64,000 bases of DNA from Doris montereyensis (taxonomy: Eukaryota > Mollusca > Gastropoda > Nudibranchia > Dorididae): the NCBI GenBank assembly GCA_037039925.1, contig JAXRKP010000997.1:97501-161500 (forward strand), written 5' to 3'. Every line of letters starts with the position of its first letter. Position 1 is the stretch's first letter. The translations under genes and the position numbers were made by a program. The notes below the pieces were generated by a model. It searched no databases, had not been told where the DNA came from, and worked only from the letters and a program-made list of their open reading frames with translations. Below are positions 12,603 to 23,844 of this stretch, one piece after another.

Positions 12603-13279
12603 GGATAAGATGTTATTCAGGTAAGAAAACCATACATGAAGGCTCTATTGGTTGTTTTGTTGTTTGCTTGTGTTTCTTTTTCTTTCTTTTTTATCTTTTC
12701 TTTTTTTATAGGGCTTAGGGGGATAGGTTTTGTCGGCTATTTTTCAGAGGAAATGGGTGACAAATTTAACTGTTGTACCGTACAGTACATACTCACATAG
12801 ATTTCCATTTTAATAAGAAAAATAGGCAAAATGTCATAACTGGGATGGAAGTTTGGCATGAAGAAGCATTGAAAACAATTGTTATCAAACAAAGTGATAC
12901 AAAAAGAGAACGTCCAAACAATTTTTCTAGCATTTGCAAAGAAGACAGAATCTTGTTTATCCTGAAATTCCCTTCTCCAAAATTTCTCTCAGAACTTAAT
13001 GATCAGCTGTTATGCTTATCAGAACAAATTGAAAATATTCCTGTCTTTCTTCTGCTCTCCACCTTCTTCATCAGCAAATAAGATTTTTGCAGCTGTGTAT
13101 GGAGGGGAAAATGTTCATTTATTTATCAGTGCAGGAGCATGAATATTATATGCAGGGGACCAACATCTAAATTTAACAGGTGACCACTGAAACAATGAAC
13201 CCAAATAAATATTGATAAAATCGTAAAAAATGACGATACAAGTAAGTAATATTACAGCAAGAGACCAATACCATCTGGA

Positions 13280-14590
13280 TTGACTGTGTTAATCGTTTAT
13301 CAAGGTATTCGCATTCACCTTGAAACTACAACCCTCGTTCTGTCTCCCGTTCCGGCGAATGCACTCTTTAAGATGTAGAATAAAATTGTCAGTCACGTTT
13401 TTGCACTGCTCTTTTGAGACAGTTTTCACATCTTATGATAGTATTCCTTAAAACATGAAGTGATTCGTGATCCTTGAGGGAGCCCCCACAGGTGATACTC
13501 TAAGGGGTTGAGGTCGGTACTACCGGGCTCCCATTGGTGCGTGCTGCAACGGTTGATGATTCTGCTTCTTAAGTGCTTTCCAAGCTATTCCATGATGGGG
13601 GTTGTGGGCCATATCTCGCTAGAACCACTGGTTTTCTTTCTGTTTTGTCTCTAAAAATCTTCCAGGGCCCTCCATAAGGAATTCAAGATGGCTATGTAGC
13701 AAATAGAGGTCACTGTCACCGTGTTTTGATCGTCGTCCAAGAAAAAATAAGGGCCAATTATGCCTGTGCGACTCATGGCAATCCAGCCGGTGACTTTCAC
13801 GTCCTGAAGATTGTTTTGGCAAACTTCCTGTGGTTTAGATGAGCCCCAGAAATTGTACTTCTTGGTGTTCATGTACCCATTCATATAAAAATGCACCTCA
13901 TCACTAAGCCACACTTTGTTTATGAGTGCATCGCCGTCCTGGAACTCAACAACCCATAGTGACCGTATCTTCAGCATTCACATTACTCAGTCCTTAGTCA
14001 GTTTAAGTCAACTTTCAAGATTTTTTCTCAAAGATTCTCTTACAATGTTTGACTCACTGCTTCGACGACATATCGATTTCTTAGGGTCATTATGCACAGA
14101 TTTTTCGACTACTGCGACAATCTTGACAGGCCGTACTTTCAAGTCACATGCTTCCTGTGTCCCGTTTTTTATTGTTTTTATAATGGACCCAAAACGCTTC
14201 AAAGTTAAAAAAACCATTTCAATATTTTACCCTTACTCGGTATCTCATTTTTTCTGTGAGAGTCAATTCCAAACCTCTTTGAAAACGAAACCTGTGTTTA
14301 TTTATTTTGTGTCAATATTGGTCAAATACACATTGTTCGACATTGTAATGTTGTTTCGCAGTAGCCATGCTTGCATTTAGTCAACATAATTTTTGTTGAC
14401 ATTAAAACCAGACTGATCAGCTCGATTGTATTCAAATTTGGTGAAGATTGGTGCATTGCATTAAAAGTTATAAGCATTTCTTTGGGTTTAATGTTTCGGT
14501 AGTCATCTGGTAGTATTGTTTCTGAGTATATAGAGCAAAAAGTCAATTTTGAATGTTTTTTTACACAAACCTCATCATTGTCAATTGGCA
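13280..14590 (-). mobile_element. Dead mariner-like DDE transposon in MCFD2 intron 1
   Basis: The minus strand from about 14217 reads a helix-turn-helix-like region (VRPVKIVAVVEKSVHNDPKK, SICRRSSESNIVRESLRK), then the catalytic part with VWLSDEVHFYMNGYMN (first Asp, near 13890), FWGSSKP, VTGWIAMSRTGIIGPYFF, then RDMAHNPHHG (second Asp near 13614) and, in another frame, WEPGSTDLNPLEYHLWG (third Asp near 13514). The 2nd-3rd Asp spacing is about 33-34 codons, as in mariner-like transposases. A stop lies just before the second Asp and there are frameshifts, so it is inactive. The outer ends are not defined. Confidence 0.75.
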
Positions 14591-14806
14591 TGACAGCCCT
14601 CTATGTCTTATTTCTATTCTTCATTTTTAACTCATGATGGTTTTGGTCTCATTTCCATTTAGAATTCTAGACTTAATGGGTGTTGATGACATTCTGTTTT
14701 GGAGTCTGACTTATTGTTGTAAATTTGCATTATTTCACTTTTTTTTTAAACTTCGTACTCTTAACTGTTGATGCCTTATCGTTTCTACTTTCTAACATGA
14801 TTTCAG

Positions 14807-14967
14807 TCATATTTTGGAGCATTTACAACAAGTGGTAGCTACTAAGTCAAAGGATCAAATGACTGAGGAGGAATTAGAGTTTCACTACTTTAAACTTCAC
14901 GATTATGACAACAACAATAAACTAGATGGTGTAGAAATTGGCAAGGCCCTAACACATTTCCACGATG
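14807..14967 (+). CDS. MCFD2: MCFD2-like exon 2: EF-hand 1
   Basis: The acceptor is TTTCAG at 14801-14806 and the donor is GATG|GTAAGT at 14968. Translation gives HILEHLQQVVATKSKDQMTE, then EELEFHYFKLHDYD, then the EF loop DYDNNNKLDGVE and IGKALTHFHD. Human MCFD2 has HYFKMHDYDGNNLLDGLE in the same place. The loop has Asp1, Asp3, Asn5 and Glu12, and Asn rather than Gly at position 6, a quirk shared with human MCFD2. The exon ends one base into a codon, so any productive last exon must begin with two bases finishing a G-- codon. Confidence 0.9.
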
Positions 14968-14999
14968 GTAAGTTTCTTGATTGTTTGTGATTACAGGTA

Positions 15000-17080
15000 C
15001 CTGATCCATTACCTTACTTGTTCATGTATATGAATGTCAGAAAGGTATATTTGCTGTCTTCTCATTCGTTTTTATGGCTCTGGAATCCTTTTATAACTAG
15101 TGAAATGGGAAAAATTATCTCACAACTATGGTATTTCAAGGACCTTTTCATGGTGCCGGGGAATTTCGGTATATTGATAACAATTCTTTGTTAGTGTACG
15201 ATTTTCTCTTCACTTGCTTAAATGGTGGCTGTACCTCGACCTTTGTTAAATAATCAATGATTGATACATTTTTCACACTCATGAATCATTTAAAATTTGT
15301 AGCTATAATAAAAAATATAAGAAAGATAAAAGTAGCTGTCTCTCTTATTCACTGCGTTTAATTTCATTCATATGGATGCATGTTGACAACTACGCCTTAC
15401 TTGTGTTTAATCAGAGAGCAAACAGACTTAAAAACACACATTTCTTCACTTACTGAACCGTATATACTTTAGAATTTCTTGTGTCTTTAAGCCAAAATAT
15501 TGTGTCAAATATTAACGATTTTAATAGTATTTCTTTTTTTAGACATTTATATGTCCAATCTATGTAGTCTTCATTTCTTAAGTCTTTGATGTGCATGGTT
15601 GTCTGGGACATTCATTAAGTATTGTATATACTCTTGTCTTTGCTGTGCAGTTTTTACCATGGATGCTTTGGTCTTTAATCTGGTGACATGTGAATGAATG
15701 TCTTCAATTACCTGGAAACTGAACTGATTTTGCACTAATCAACTGCTCCATGCTCTGTTTTCAACCATTTTTGCTTTCACCCTTTTACATATTATTGATG
15801 AGAATGCATCAAATTGTTTGAAACATATTTTAGGCTGAGCTAGTCATGTAGAATAAAATTAATCTGTTTCCTTACGGAATTTTTTTTACAGGCATGTATT
15901 GGTTGAAACATCGACGTTTTGTTAGCGTAATTTAAGGTAACTAGATTGTCATTTTGTTTGGATTTAAACTGTTCTGATCTGTTTCTGTGTTCACTATACC
16001 AATGAACATTTCAGTTCAATAATCCCTCAAGTTTACATATACAGACATAGACACACTTACAATCATACACAAATACATACATTTTTTTTTTATTACCTAC
16101 CTACTTATGTGTATGAATGTGGCTCCAGGACCATGTTTTAACATGCTTTTACCCAGTAGTTCAAATTGCCAAGAAATTAGGACTAGGCTTTATTTACTAT
16201 AGGTCTTTAAAAGGAGTATTATATAATGTAACTGATTGTAATTCAATCTCATACACAGTCATTCATTTTCTTATGTCAAGAATACTCGTGAAAACTAACT
16301 TGTGTCTGGCTTTCTTTTCAGATAAATGAAAAGCTGTCTTATAATATATATTTTTGTACTTCACATGTTCTAATTTAATTTAATTTAATGCAATGTGAAG
16401 TGCTATCTCACATTATTTCTTCACCAGAAACAGCCTAGTAGTATTCAAAGCTTTGAAATAATTGATTTGATGTCTATGCTGTTAATCTATTTCTTTCTTG
16501 GTGATTTTTAAATTCTTTTGCCCATATTATGCGAATGTTTTAGGTCATACAATCGTTTGCTTTATCACAACTTGGCTTCGCTTCCAGGTTGCAGTTTCAG
16601 CTTTGCTTTTACCATCCCATTAAATTGTTCCCCCATGGAGAGAATATTTCATTTTCTGTAAAAAAATTACTTTGATATTCTCTTCTGCTTCAGCAAAAAA
16701 AGTTCCAAACTCACTCATCTCCCTTATTTGGTGTATTGCTTGAGACCTCATTTCTCTTTCTTCAAAATTCAGATTTTGGTGTAAAAGTAAAGGCACGGTT
16801 GCCGGTATTTGACATCTTTTAGTAGCTTACATTGTGGAGGGTTTACCTCTTTTTGTTTTGTTTTTCCACTTTGAAACATAAGGTACACTAGCTGCTTGAC
16901 ACACATGATAAAACCCCCGATTTATGTATGATCATGCCATGCTTCTTAGTGTAAATCACATAAGTATCTGTAAACAATGATAACCTGGCAGACTAAATGA
17001 AAAAAGAAACAACTTATGCCAACATTGATTTAGTACAAGAATTCCCAAAGATTATAGCAAAATAATACTTTTGTTTCGGT
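15000..17080. other. MCFD2 intron 2, first part, no feature recognised
   Basis: AT-rich intronic sequence. Small open frames have no domain features. No EF-hand loop word or other recognised element was found up to the (CT)n tract at 17.09 kb. Confidence 0.5.
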
Positions 17081-17091
17081 GAAATGCGCAC

Positions 17092-17092
17092 T

Positions 17093-17168
<76 letters not shown>

Positions 17169-17241
17169 CCTTTCTCTCCCTCTCTCTCTCTCCCTCCCTC
17201 TCTCTCCCTCCCTCTCTCTCCCTCTCTTCTCTCTCCCTCCC

Positions 17242-17313
<72 letters not shown>

Positions 17314-17320
17314 TCTCACT
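17092..17320. repeat. (CT)n / CCCT microsatellite
   Basis: About 230 bp of CT repeats with CCCTCC interruptions. The open frames of Ser/Leu or Arg/Glu repeats are shadows. Confidence 0.95.
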
Positions 17321-17359
17321 TCCTCCTTCCCTCCCAGGGTATGCCGTGAAAGAATGAAT

Positions 17360-18020
17360 ATAATAATAGTAATAATTCATTTATAAAGTGCTAAAGTCCA
17401 TCTAAATAATAATAATGATGAACATTTATAGAGCATTTATTTCGCTAAAAAGAGGCTCTAAGCGTTTTACAATATATTATACAGTATACATTATGTCGAT
17501 AACATTGAACATTGATAGGAATCAAAGTTAAAAATAAGGATACATGTTAAAATCTCTGTGCATTAAAACCCTAAGCTAGAATTGCACAAATTGAAAGGAT
17601 TGCAATTAACAATTTGGCACAGAACTAATTAATTGATTTTAAAATTACGTTGTCTGCATGATACACCACTAAGCCTAGGATACCTAAGGTTATATATTAA
17701 TTCAAATGGAACAGTAATATGAGAACATTTGGCGAAGGGGGGGGGGTGGTGGAGGGGGTGTCAATGGACAATTTGATTCCAGACATATTATCCATGAAGC
17801 CAGTTAACAAAATTGTTTAGGGAAATACAATGAAGTCTGTTTGTAACTTTTCTTGAAAGTGACAATGTTATCTGCCGATCTGATGATATTTTGTATTGCA
17901 TTTCAAGTACGTGGACCGAATGAAGAAAGGGAATGCTCGCCCATTTTGGCGCTTTAGAGGGACAACTAAACGAGTGTAGTCAGTCGAGGATCTCAATGAT
18001 CTCGGTTGCGAGTATTTAAA
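17360..18020 (-). mobile_element. LINE 3'-end relic (ATT-tailed)
   Basis: It starts with AATAATAGTAATAATTCATTTATAAAGTGCT and a second similar unit (AATAATAATGATGAACATTT), then CTCTAAGCGTTTTACAA. This resembles the minus-strand 3' ends at 1393, 20752 and 35649. Downstream text resembles a decayed RT C-terminus, but no frame survives. Confidence 0.45.
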
Positions 18021-18024
18021 ATTT

Positions 18025-18230
18025 GATTAGAAAGATAGAGGTGGACCTAATCCCATCGAAGACAGACGATGAAAAGGAGGTCCTGTGTGCAGATCACAAC
18101 ACTCTATGTACATTAAAGATCCCGTGGCTGTTTACGTGGCACTCTGGGCAAAATGAAAAAACCCTTCCAAAAATCCCCGAGATCACCGTAGTTGGCTGTG
18201 GATAAAAAAATCTAATCAAATCAAATCAAA
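18025..18230 (+). mobile_element. SINE family 1, 3' part
   Basis: It matches the body of the SINEs at 30.7, 47.0, 51.5 and 56.0 kb: CCCATCGAAGACAGACGATG, CAGATCACAACACTC, then a TCAAATCAAATCAAA tail. The tRNA-like head is missing. It ends about 175 bp before exon a. Confidence 0.75.
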
Positions 18231-18405
18231 CCCTGATTTGAATTACGTCTGTATAGTTTAAATGTTATGTGTATGTAATATTAAAGCGCTTGATTAAGAG
18301 ATGAAAAAAGAAAACTAATTACCGGTTTATACAACCTCTCTAGATGTTTAATTTGTAGATTTGTCACACATTGTCGCTTTGTTGTTTGTGGATGACCTAT
18401 TGCAG

Positions 18406-18584
18406 AATCACTGAATGAAACAGATGCAGATTCTGCTGGTGACTACTCAAAGGACGATGCCACATTATCATACAGCATAGATGGTGTTTTGGTTACATAT
18501 GACTTTGACAAAGATGGCTACATCACTTATTCAGAATTCAGGAGGCCTCAAGAGCTACCACAGGAACCACCATCTAATACTTAA
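18406..18584 (+). CDS. MCFD2: MCFD2-like alternative last exon a: EF-hand 2, Pro-rich end
   Basis: The acceptor is TTGCAG at 18400-18405, with phase correct for exon 2 (G|AA). It encodes ESLNETDADSAGDYSKDD, a helix, a canonical EF loop DFDKDGYITYSE (Asp1, Asp3, Asp5, Gly6, Ile8, Glu12) and a tail FRRPQELPQEPPSNT before TAA. With exons 1+2 the protein would be 165 residues. AATAAA at 18958 could end the transcript. Compared with exons c and e, the entry helix is less conserved (TLSYSIDGVLVTY), so its partner surface may differ. Confidence 0.8.
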
Positions 18585-18957
18585 ATGACGGAATCTGTTG
18601 ATAGAGAAGAAGATTACGTTTGAAGACAGTTGTTTGCACAGACAATCGTTTGCACACAGAATTATCTTAGACGGCAAATTTATGTATATACAGCATCTCT
18701 TTTTTTTATTACAGGTTTTGCTTACACCAAATGTGATTTTATTGAAAGATTCTTTAACTTTATCTGTCACGTGAAAATATTAAGAAAGCTGGAAATATCT
18801 GAAATTATTTCACAATACCATTTCGGAATTCTCTAATTTCATGTTTTGATTTGTGTGTACTGGATTAGACATACTATGGGTATACTGTATTATGTAAACA
18901 TTTATAACTTGACTTTGAATTTTGAAATCGACGCATTTTACCAGTAGCAGTCAAAGA

Positions 18958-18963
18958 AATAAA
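18958..18963 (+). terminator. Candidate poly(A) signal for exon a
   Basis: AATAAA, 374 bp after the exon a stop. Placement is plausible but untested. Confidence 0.4.
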
Positions 18964-19579
18964 AGAACATGTTACATTTGAAATAACAATAATCAACCCC
19001 CCCTTAAACAACCAAAAACCCAGTAAAACGACATAGAAATAACAGACAAAAAACAAAAACAGACCACAAAAAAAAAATTACAATAAAACATATGATTTAA
19101 AAGTTATATTTTGTGGCTGAATTTTTTTTATCCTCTTTTTTTTTTTTTTTTGAAATGAGGAAAACATATACAACAATGTAAAGCTTTATAAAATTCTCCA
19201 CATTTTATAATCACAACTGAGTATGTTAGAAAAGATTGTGATCCGTGCAGTTCAAACTAATCTATAGAATTTATTTATATCTGATTTGTTTAATGCCAAG
19301 AAAAATCTAAAAAAATGCTTTAAATGCACACATATAAACAATTTTATGTGACATAAAAGATTTAGGGATCTCAGATTGGAAAAATAACGTTGTTCAGTTG
19401 TCAAGGTAATAAACATGGACGTAATATTAATAAAGATGATAAAGCCCTTTAAATACAAAAGCGAAACAAATATAAGTGAATACATTTTTTAAAATAACAT
19501 CAGACAACCGGCAGCTTCCACATTTCCACCCATGGCCTCTCCATGGAGGATATGTTATCTGAGTCATTTTGACTATGTG

Positions 19580-19880
19580 TGGCGTCGACCTAGTTAAGTG
19601 GTTAGATTACCAGATGTGGTGTCATGATGTCCTGGGTTCAAATCCCAGCAAGGCCAGGTCCCGACATTGTGTTCCTTGCGAAAATCACTTCACAGGCATT
19701 TTCCTCACTCGCCCCTTGCAAATGAGTACCCGCTAAAGTTTGTTACTTAAAAAAACAAATGCCAGACAAGCGTCTTGTTCAAGAGGTGACTAATATCGCC
19801 TGCTTCGCCCCGCGCTATAGATACGGTGATCATCTCTGACTCTTTGGGGCGTAATAGCCCTGAGGGAATTCTGCTTTTTA
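19580..19880 (+). mobile_element. SINE family 2 copy
   Basis: It has a tRNA-like head with a B-box-like word (GGGTTCAAATCCCAGCAAGG), then GGTCCCGACATTGTGTTCCTTG, ATTTTCCTCACTCG, and an end near GGGGCGTAATAGCCCTGAGG. Copies occur at 21.3, 32.0 and 52.5 kb. Confidence 0.75.
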
Positions 19881-20198
19881 GCATGCAATTTTGTTATGGG
19901 GGTGCATACAGTGTAGCTGGTCAGCAGTTCACAGAGTGTTTTTTACCTTGATGGTCAAAAGAAAGGTGTTATGTATAGGTGTGTGTGTGTGTGCAAAGGC
20001 TTTCTATTGTCTTGTATTTAGTTCTAAGGACGTGTCAAGCTAATCTAGCTGCTGAGCCACAGTCATGTAATGAGGAATTTCTGTTTATGGTCACTGAAAG
20101 GTGTAAAAGCTGTGAACACTCCATGAAGATTTTGTCAGTTAGCACTGAGTGTGGTTGCTACGAATTTCAAAGAAAAAAACTCATTCCTTTCTCAAAAG

Positions 20199-20457
20199 AA
20201 AATTGATAATAGCTGCTTTTTGATGAAATTTTAAGCTCACTATATGAGGAGCTTTAGCTCTGTTACAATAATGTGAGCGTGTTATGTAAAAAAATTAAGA
20301 AATTCAAAGAAAGGCCTTGCCGAAATCATCTGAAAGACAGCATTTGTTTCATTCCACACAGGAAAACATGAAACCAGCACAGTCTTTTATTGTTTGAACT
20401 ACCTGTCTTTTAATGTTGTCCAAATCTGATGCACCACTCAATGTAAACTTGCTCTCA
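20199..20457. repeat. Intronic duplicated segment D1, left copy
   Basis: It shares AAAATTGATAATAGCTGC at the start and TGATGCACCACTCAATGTAA near the end with 22008-22178. The middle differs by indels. Confidence 0.7.
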
Positions 20458-20751
20458 TACATACATAGCTGTATACCAGTACGTAAAAAATGTATCTAGT
20501 ATGTATTTTTGGTTTTGAGTCCATAAGACTGTATTTACTTTGAAATTTACGTAAATTAAGGTCAGCTGTATTAAAAAACAATCACCCTAAGTTAACGGCA
20601 GAAACTCCTAAAGATTGGAATCAAAGTCCGTAGATGCCATTCTGAGTTTGTAGACTACTGGCACACATTCAGCCTTTGCCAGGATGTTCAGCGATCGGCA
20701 GACTTTTTGTTATTTATCTTAACTTTAAGGGGTTAACTCAAGTTAATTTAT

Positions 20752-21070
20752 GATAATAATAATAATGCATTTATTGAGCACCTCTCATCGACCGAAATGC
20801 TCGATGGCACTTTACATTAAAATATCACTGACACAATTACAGATTATATAAAATACACAGCAACAAAAAATAAATTATGTTAATTACAATTTTAAAAACA
20901 CTTAAAGTTTAATAAAAATAGCTTTTCAACTAAGGCAAACAAAATGCTATCATCAAAAATTCGGTCTTAAGATTCTTTTAAAAAATTTGAAACGAAGGGC
21001 TGCTTCTTGTTTCGAAAAAGATATTCCATAATTTATCAGTATTTTCAGCAATGTTGCGGGCTGTCGAAAT
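20752..21070 (-). mobile_element. LINE 3'-end relic (ATT-tailed)
   Basis: It starts with GATAATAATAATAATGCATTT, then a GCTCGATGGCACTTTACA word, like other ATT-tailed ends in the window. No frame is preserved. Confidence 0.45.
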
Positions 21071-21324
21071 CTAGAGAATTAGTTTGCGCAGTCAAAGTCT
21101 GTTTTTTTATTTGAAAAGGCTGGCAGATGTGTATATATCTTCTTTATGTTTTTATTCTAAGGCATCCACAATGATTTGTCATTTTTCCTCAAGTATGATA
21201 ATATATTTGGTATTCTTTCTTTCCTTTTTTTCTCTCTCTTCTACTATAGAGGTCAGGTTTGTGACACAACTTTTGTTAAATTTACATTGCTATGAAATAT
21301 TGTGATAATATGTTTCAATAGTGG

Positions 21325-21592
21325 CATCCGTTGGTGGCCGAGCAGTTAGGCTACCGGACAGGGGATCCTGAGGTCCTGAGTTTGATTCCTGGCAAAGCTA
21401 GGTCCAACGTCATGTTCCTTGGGAAAGAAACAAAAAATACACATTTTCCTCACTCTACCCATCTGTAAATAGGTTCAAGCCCTCGCTTGGGAGTAAAAGC
21501 CTGCGCAGACTAACATCACCTGTTCCATATCACTTTATCTAAATGGGGATAAGCTCCGCCACTATGGACCATAACAGTCTTGAAGGGAACAT
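21325..21592 (+). mobile_element. SINE family 2 copy
   Basis: It has a tRNA-like head TTGGTGGCCGAGCAGTTAGG and a B-box-like GAGTTTGATTCCTGG, followed by AAAGCTAGGTCCAACGTCAT and a GATAAGCTCCGCCACTATGG end. Confidence 0.75.
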
Positions 21593-21673
21593 GTTTCAAT
21601 AGATTCTCTGTTTAAAACAAAAAGATAACAACAACCCAACTCAAATGTTGGTACATTTTTTCCCCGTTTACTT

Positions 21674-21893
21674 GTTTCACCAACTATTTCCTTCCTTTCA
21701 GGTACTGGACAAATAACGAAAAACAGAAGACAGGAGGAAAAAAATTGGATTAATATAACTTTCTTTAAATATTGATTTTCCATGGTTTCACCAACTATTT
21801 CCTTCCTTCCAGGTACTGGACAAATAACGAAAACAGAAGACAGGAGGAAAAAATTGGATTAATATAGCTTTCTTTAAATATTGATTTTCCATG
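21674..21893. repeat. Tandem duplication of a 110-bp intronic unit
   Basis: 21674-21784 and 21785-21893 are nearly identical, differing by a few bases and small A-run changes (shared: GGTACTGGACAAATAACGAA). The near-identity indicates a recent duplication about 430 bp before exon b. Confidence 0.9.
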
Positions 21894-22007
21894 GTTTCCT
21901 CTTTAGTAGAGCTCATTTTGTGTTTATTGACACAAAATGAATCACAAAAAGTCCCCATTTTTGAAAATGTTTGTTTTTAATTCCTGCTGTTTTTATTGGA
22001 AAAACAC

Positions 22008-22178
22008 AAAATTGATAATAGCTGCATTTTGATTTGTTGTCTTTAAAATAATGTTGTTATGTAAAAAATTTCAGAAATTCAAAGAAAGATGAAAGATCAT
22101 TCCACACAGGAAAACATGAAAACATGTTTTTTGATGTTGTCCAAATCTGATGCACCACTCAATGTAAACTTGCTCTCA
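22008..22178. repeat. Intronic duplicated segment D1, right copy
   Basis: A shorter copy of 20199-20457, ending 143 bp before exon b. Confidence 0.7.
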
Positions 22179-22321
22179 AAAAGGCATTAATTACATGAAA
22201 ATGTTTGTTTTAATCATTTTCAATTCCTTCTCTTTTTCTTTTGTTTTTTGGCACAAAATGAATGTTTTTTTTTCTGGATGACAGCTATCATTCCTATTCA
22301 ATGTATGCTTATTTTTTTCAG

Positions 22322-22587
22322 ACCAAGAGAATTCCCCTGGCAATATAATGTCAGATGAGTCTTTAGCTGAAGCTGTTGATTCTGTGTTGGAAGTTGACCG
22401 AAATGGAAATGGTTTTCTTGAATACTCAGAATTTAGACTTCGCGTGTCAAATCCAATGACAAGGATTTTGTTAAAAAAGACCCTACCCAAACTTAACAAT
22501 CGATATATTATATCCTGGCTTCTCTTTTATTCTTTCTTTTATCTCGTCATATCGTTTATTTGCAAAAAATTTAAGAGGAAAAATTGA
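22322..22587 (+). CDS. MCFD2: MCFD2-like alternative last exon b: EF-hand 2 plus membrane anchor
   Basis: The acceptor is TTTTTTTCAG, ending at 22321, with the correct phase (G|AC). Residues: DQENSPGNIMSDESLAEAVD, then an EF loop DRNGNGFLEYSE (Asp1, Asn3, Asn5, Gly6, Leu8, Glu12), a basic linker (RILLKKTLPKLNNRY), an 18-residue hydrophobic segment (IISWLLFYSFFYLVISFI) and a short basic end CKKFKRKN before TGA. With exons 1+2 the product has 194 residues. Together with the signal peptide this predicts a type I membrane protein with an 8-residue cytosolic tail. That is unlike known soluble MCFD2. AATAAA follows 46 bp after the stop. The topology is inferred. Confidence 0.75.
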
Positions 22588-22632
22588 AAGGTAGAGGTTT
22601 TGAAGAGAAATATTTTCTTTTGACCTTTATTC

Positions 22633-22638
22633 AATAAA
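22633..22638 (+). terminator. Candidate poly(A) signal for exon b
   Basis: AATAAA, 46 bp after the exon b stop. Confidence 0.5.
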
Positions 22639-23666
22639 GTACACAAATTCTCTTGGTATTTTGAACATCATAAGATATTGGCTTCCTTTTTATTTTACCC
22701 TTTTATTTTACCCTTTCAGTTCTCAAATGCTCCCAGAAGAGAAGAGTAATTTAAGTGTTTCTATAAATGTAGAGTTGACATTGTCAGTGACTGTAAATCT
22801 TTTTCAGAAAGATTCACTCTGTAGTAAAGATTAATTTTGTTATTGTCAAAATCAAACTTCTCTGATAAACGTCGTTCCCGTTTCTGATACCTTTACAAAT
22901 GTTTGTAACATTGTCACTTTTCCTGATTTTTAAAATTTTAGACAAATTAATTTGCACATCCGGTCATCCCGTATGATTTGCATTTCCTCACAGGTTTCCT
23001 TTGGTCTCTCTCAGTTTTTGTGGTCAATAGAAATCATCAATAAATTCAGAATATTGACATTTTGCAGTGGATTGATGGATTTTCAATATATGTATATGTA
23101 ACCATTCTCTAAACTACTCTCTTCTTCTTTTTTTTTGTATACCCATAATATGGACTACTGCTTGTTAATGCATGAAACTTGAATAACGAACAACTGGCTT
23201 TTCATGCGCACTAGGACAACTTTCAACCAACAAGAATTTGCATGGAACTGTGAATGTGATATACACTCAATCCTTTTTGTTTTATATTGTGAAAATTGTA
23301 GCTCATTCGTTTTAAAGGCAACTTACATTTGAATTACAACTTTTTTGGAAACGAATACTTTCCTCATGAAATGAAGCTAACCGAAGTCAAAAATTGCTGA
23401 TCTTGACTTTGCGTACATCTGCCGCAGTCTCTGTTATAAAATATGCGAAGTTTGATTGTAAAATGCCTTTTATCTATGGAGCAATGTCATGTTTTGTGGT
23501 TGTGGGTTTCAATTGTTTTTAACTACAGGGGTGAAGGTTTAACTTTTTGCCCCCAGGATGCTTCTTGCTCAATATAACAATGCATTCTTCATTATTCATC
23601 ACTTATGTGATTCATTCCAATGTTAACACTTTTGATTTGCCATATTCTTTTTCAACGTTTCTCCAG

Positions 23667-23830
23667 AGAAAGATGACACCAATGGCCCAATTATTGCAGA
23701 AGGTTTTATAGAAACGGCTGTTGATGCAACCATCACTCCTATGGATTTGGATGGCGATGGCTATATAACTTATCTCGAATACAAACTTCGTGCCACAATT
23801 CTGAAAAATAGGAATAAGCCCAAGGAATAG
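23667..23830 (+). CDS. MCFD2: MCFD2-like alternative last exon c: EF-hand 2, short basic tail
   Basis: The acceptor is CTCCAG, ending at 23666, with the correct phase (G|AG). It encodes EKDDTNGPIIAEGFIETAVD, the canonical EF loop DLDGDGYITYLE and the tail YKLRATILKNRNKPKE before TAG. With exons 1+2 the product is 160 residues, the closest in size to human MCFD2. AATAAA starts 5 bp after the stop, so the 3'UTR would be very short. Confidence 0.8.
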
Positions 23831-23834
23831 AGAC

Positions 23835-23840
23835 AATAAA
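23835..23840 (+). terminator. Candidate poly(A) signal for exon c
   Basis: AATAAA almost abutting the exon c stop. Confidence 0.45.
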
Positions 23841-23844
23841 CCCA

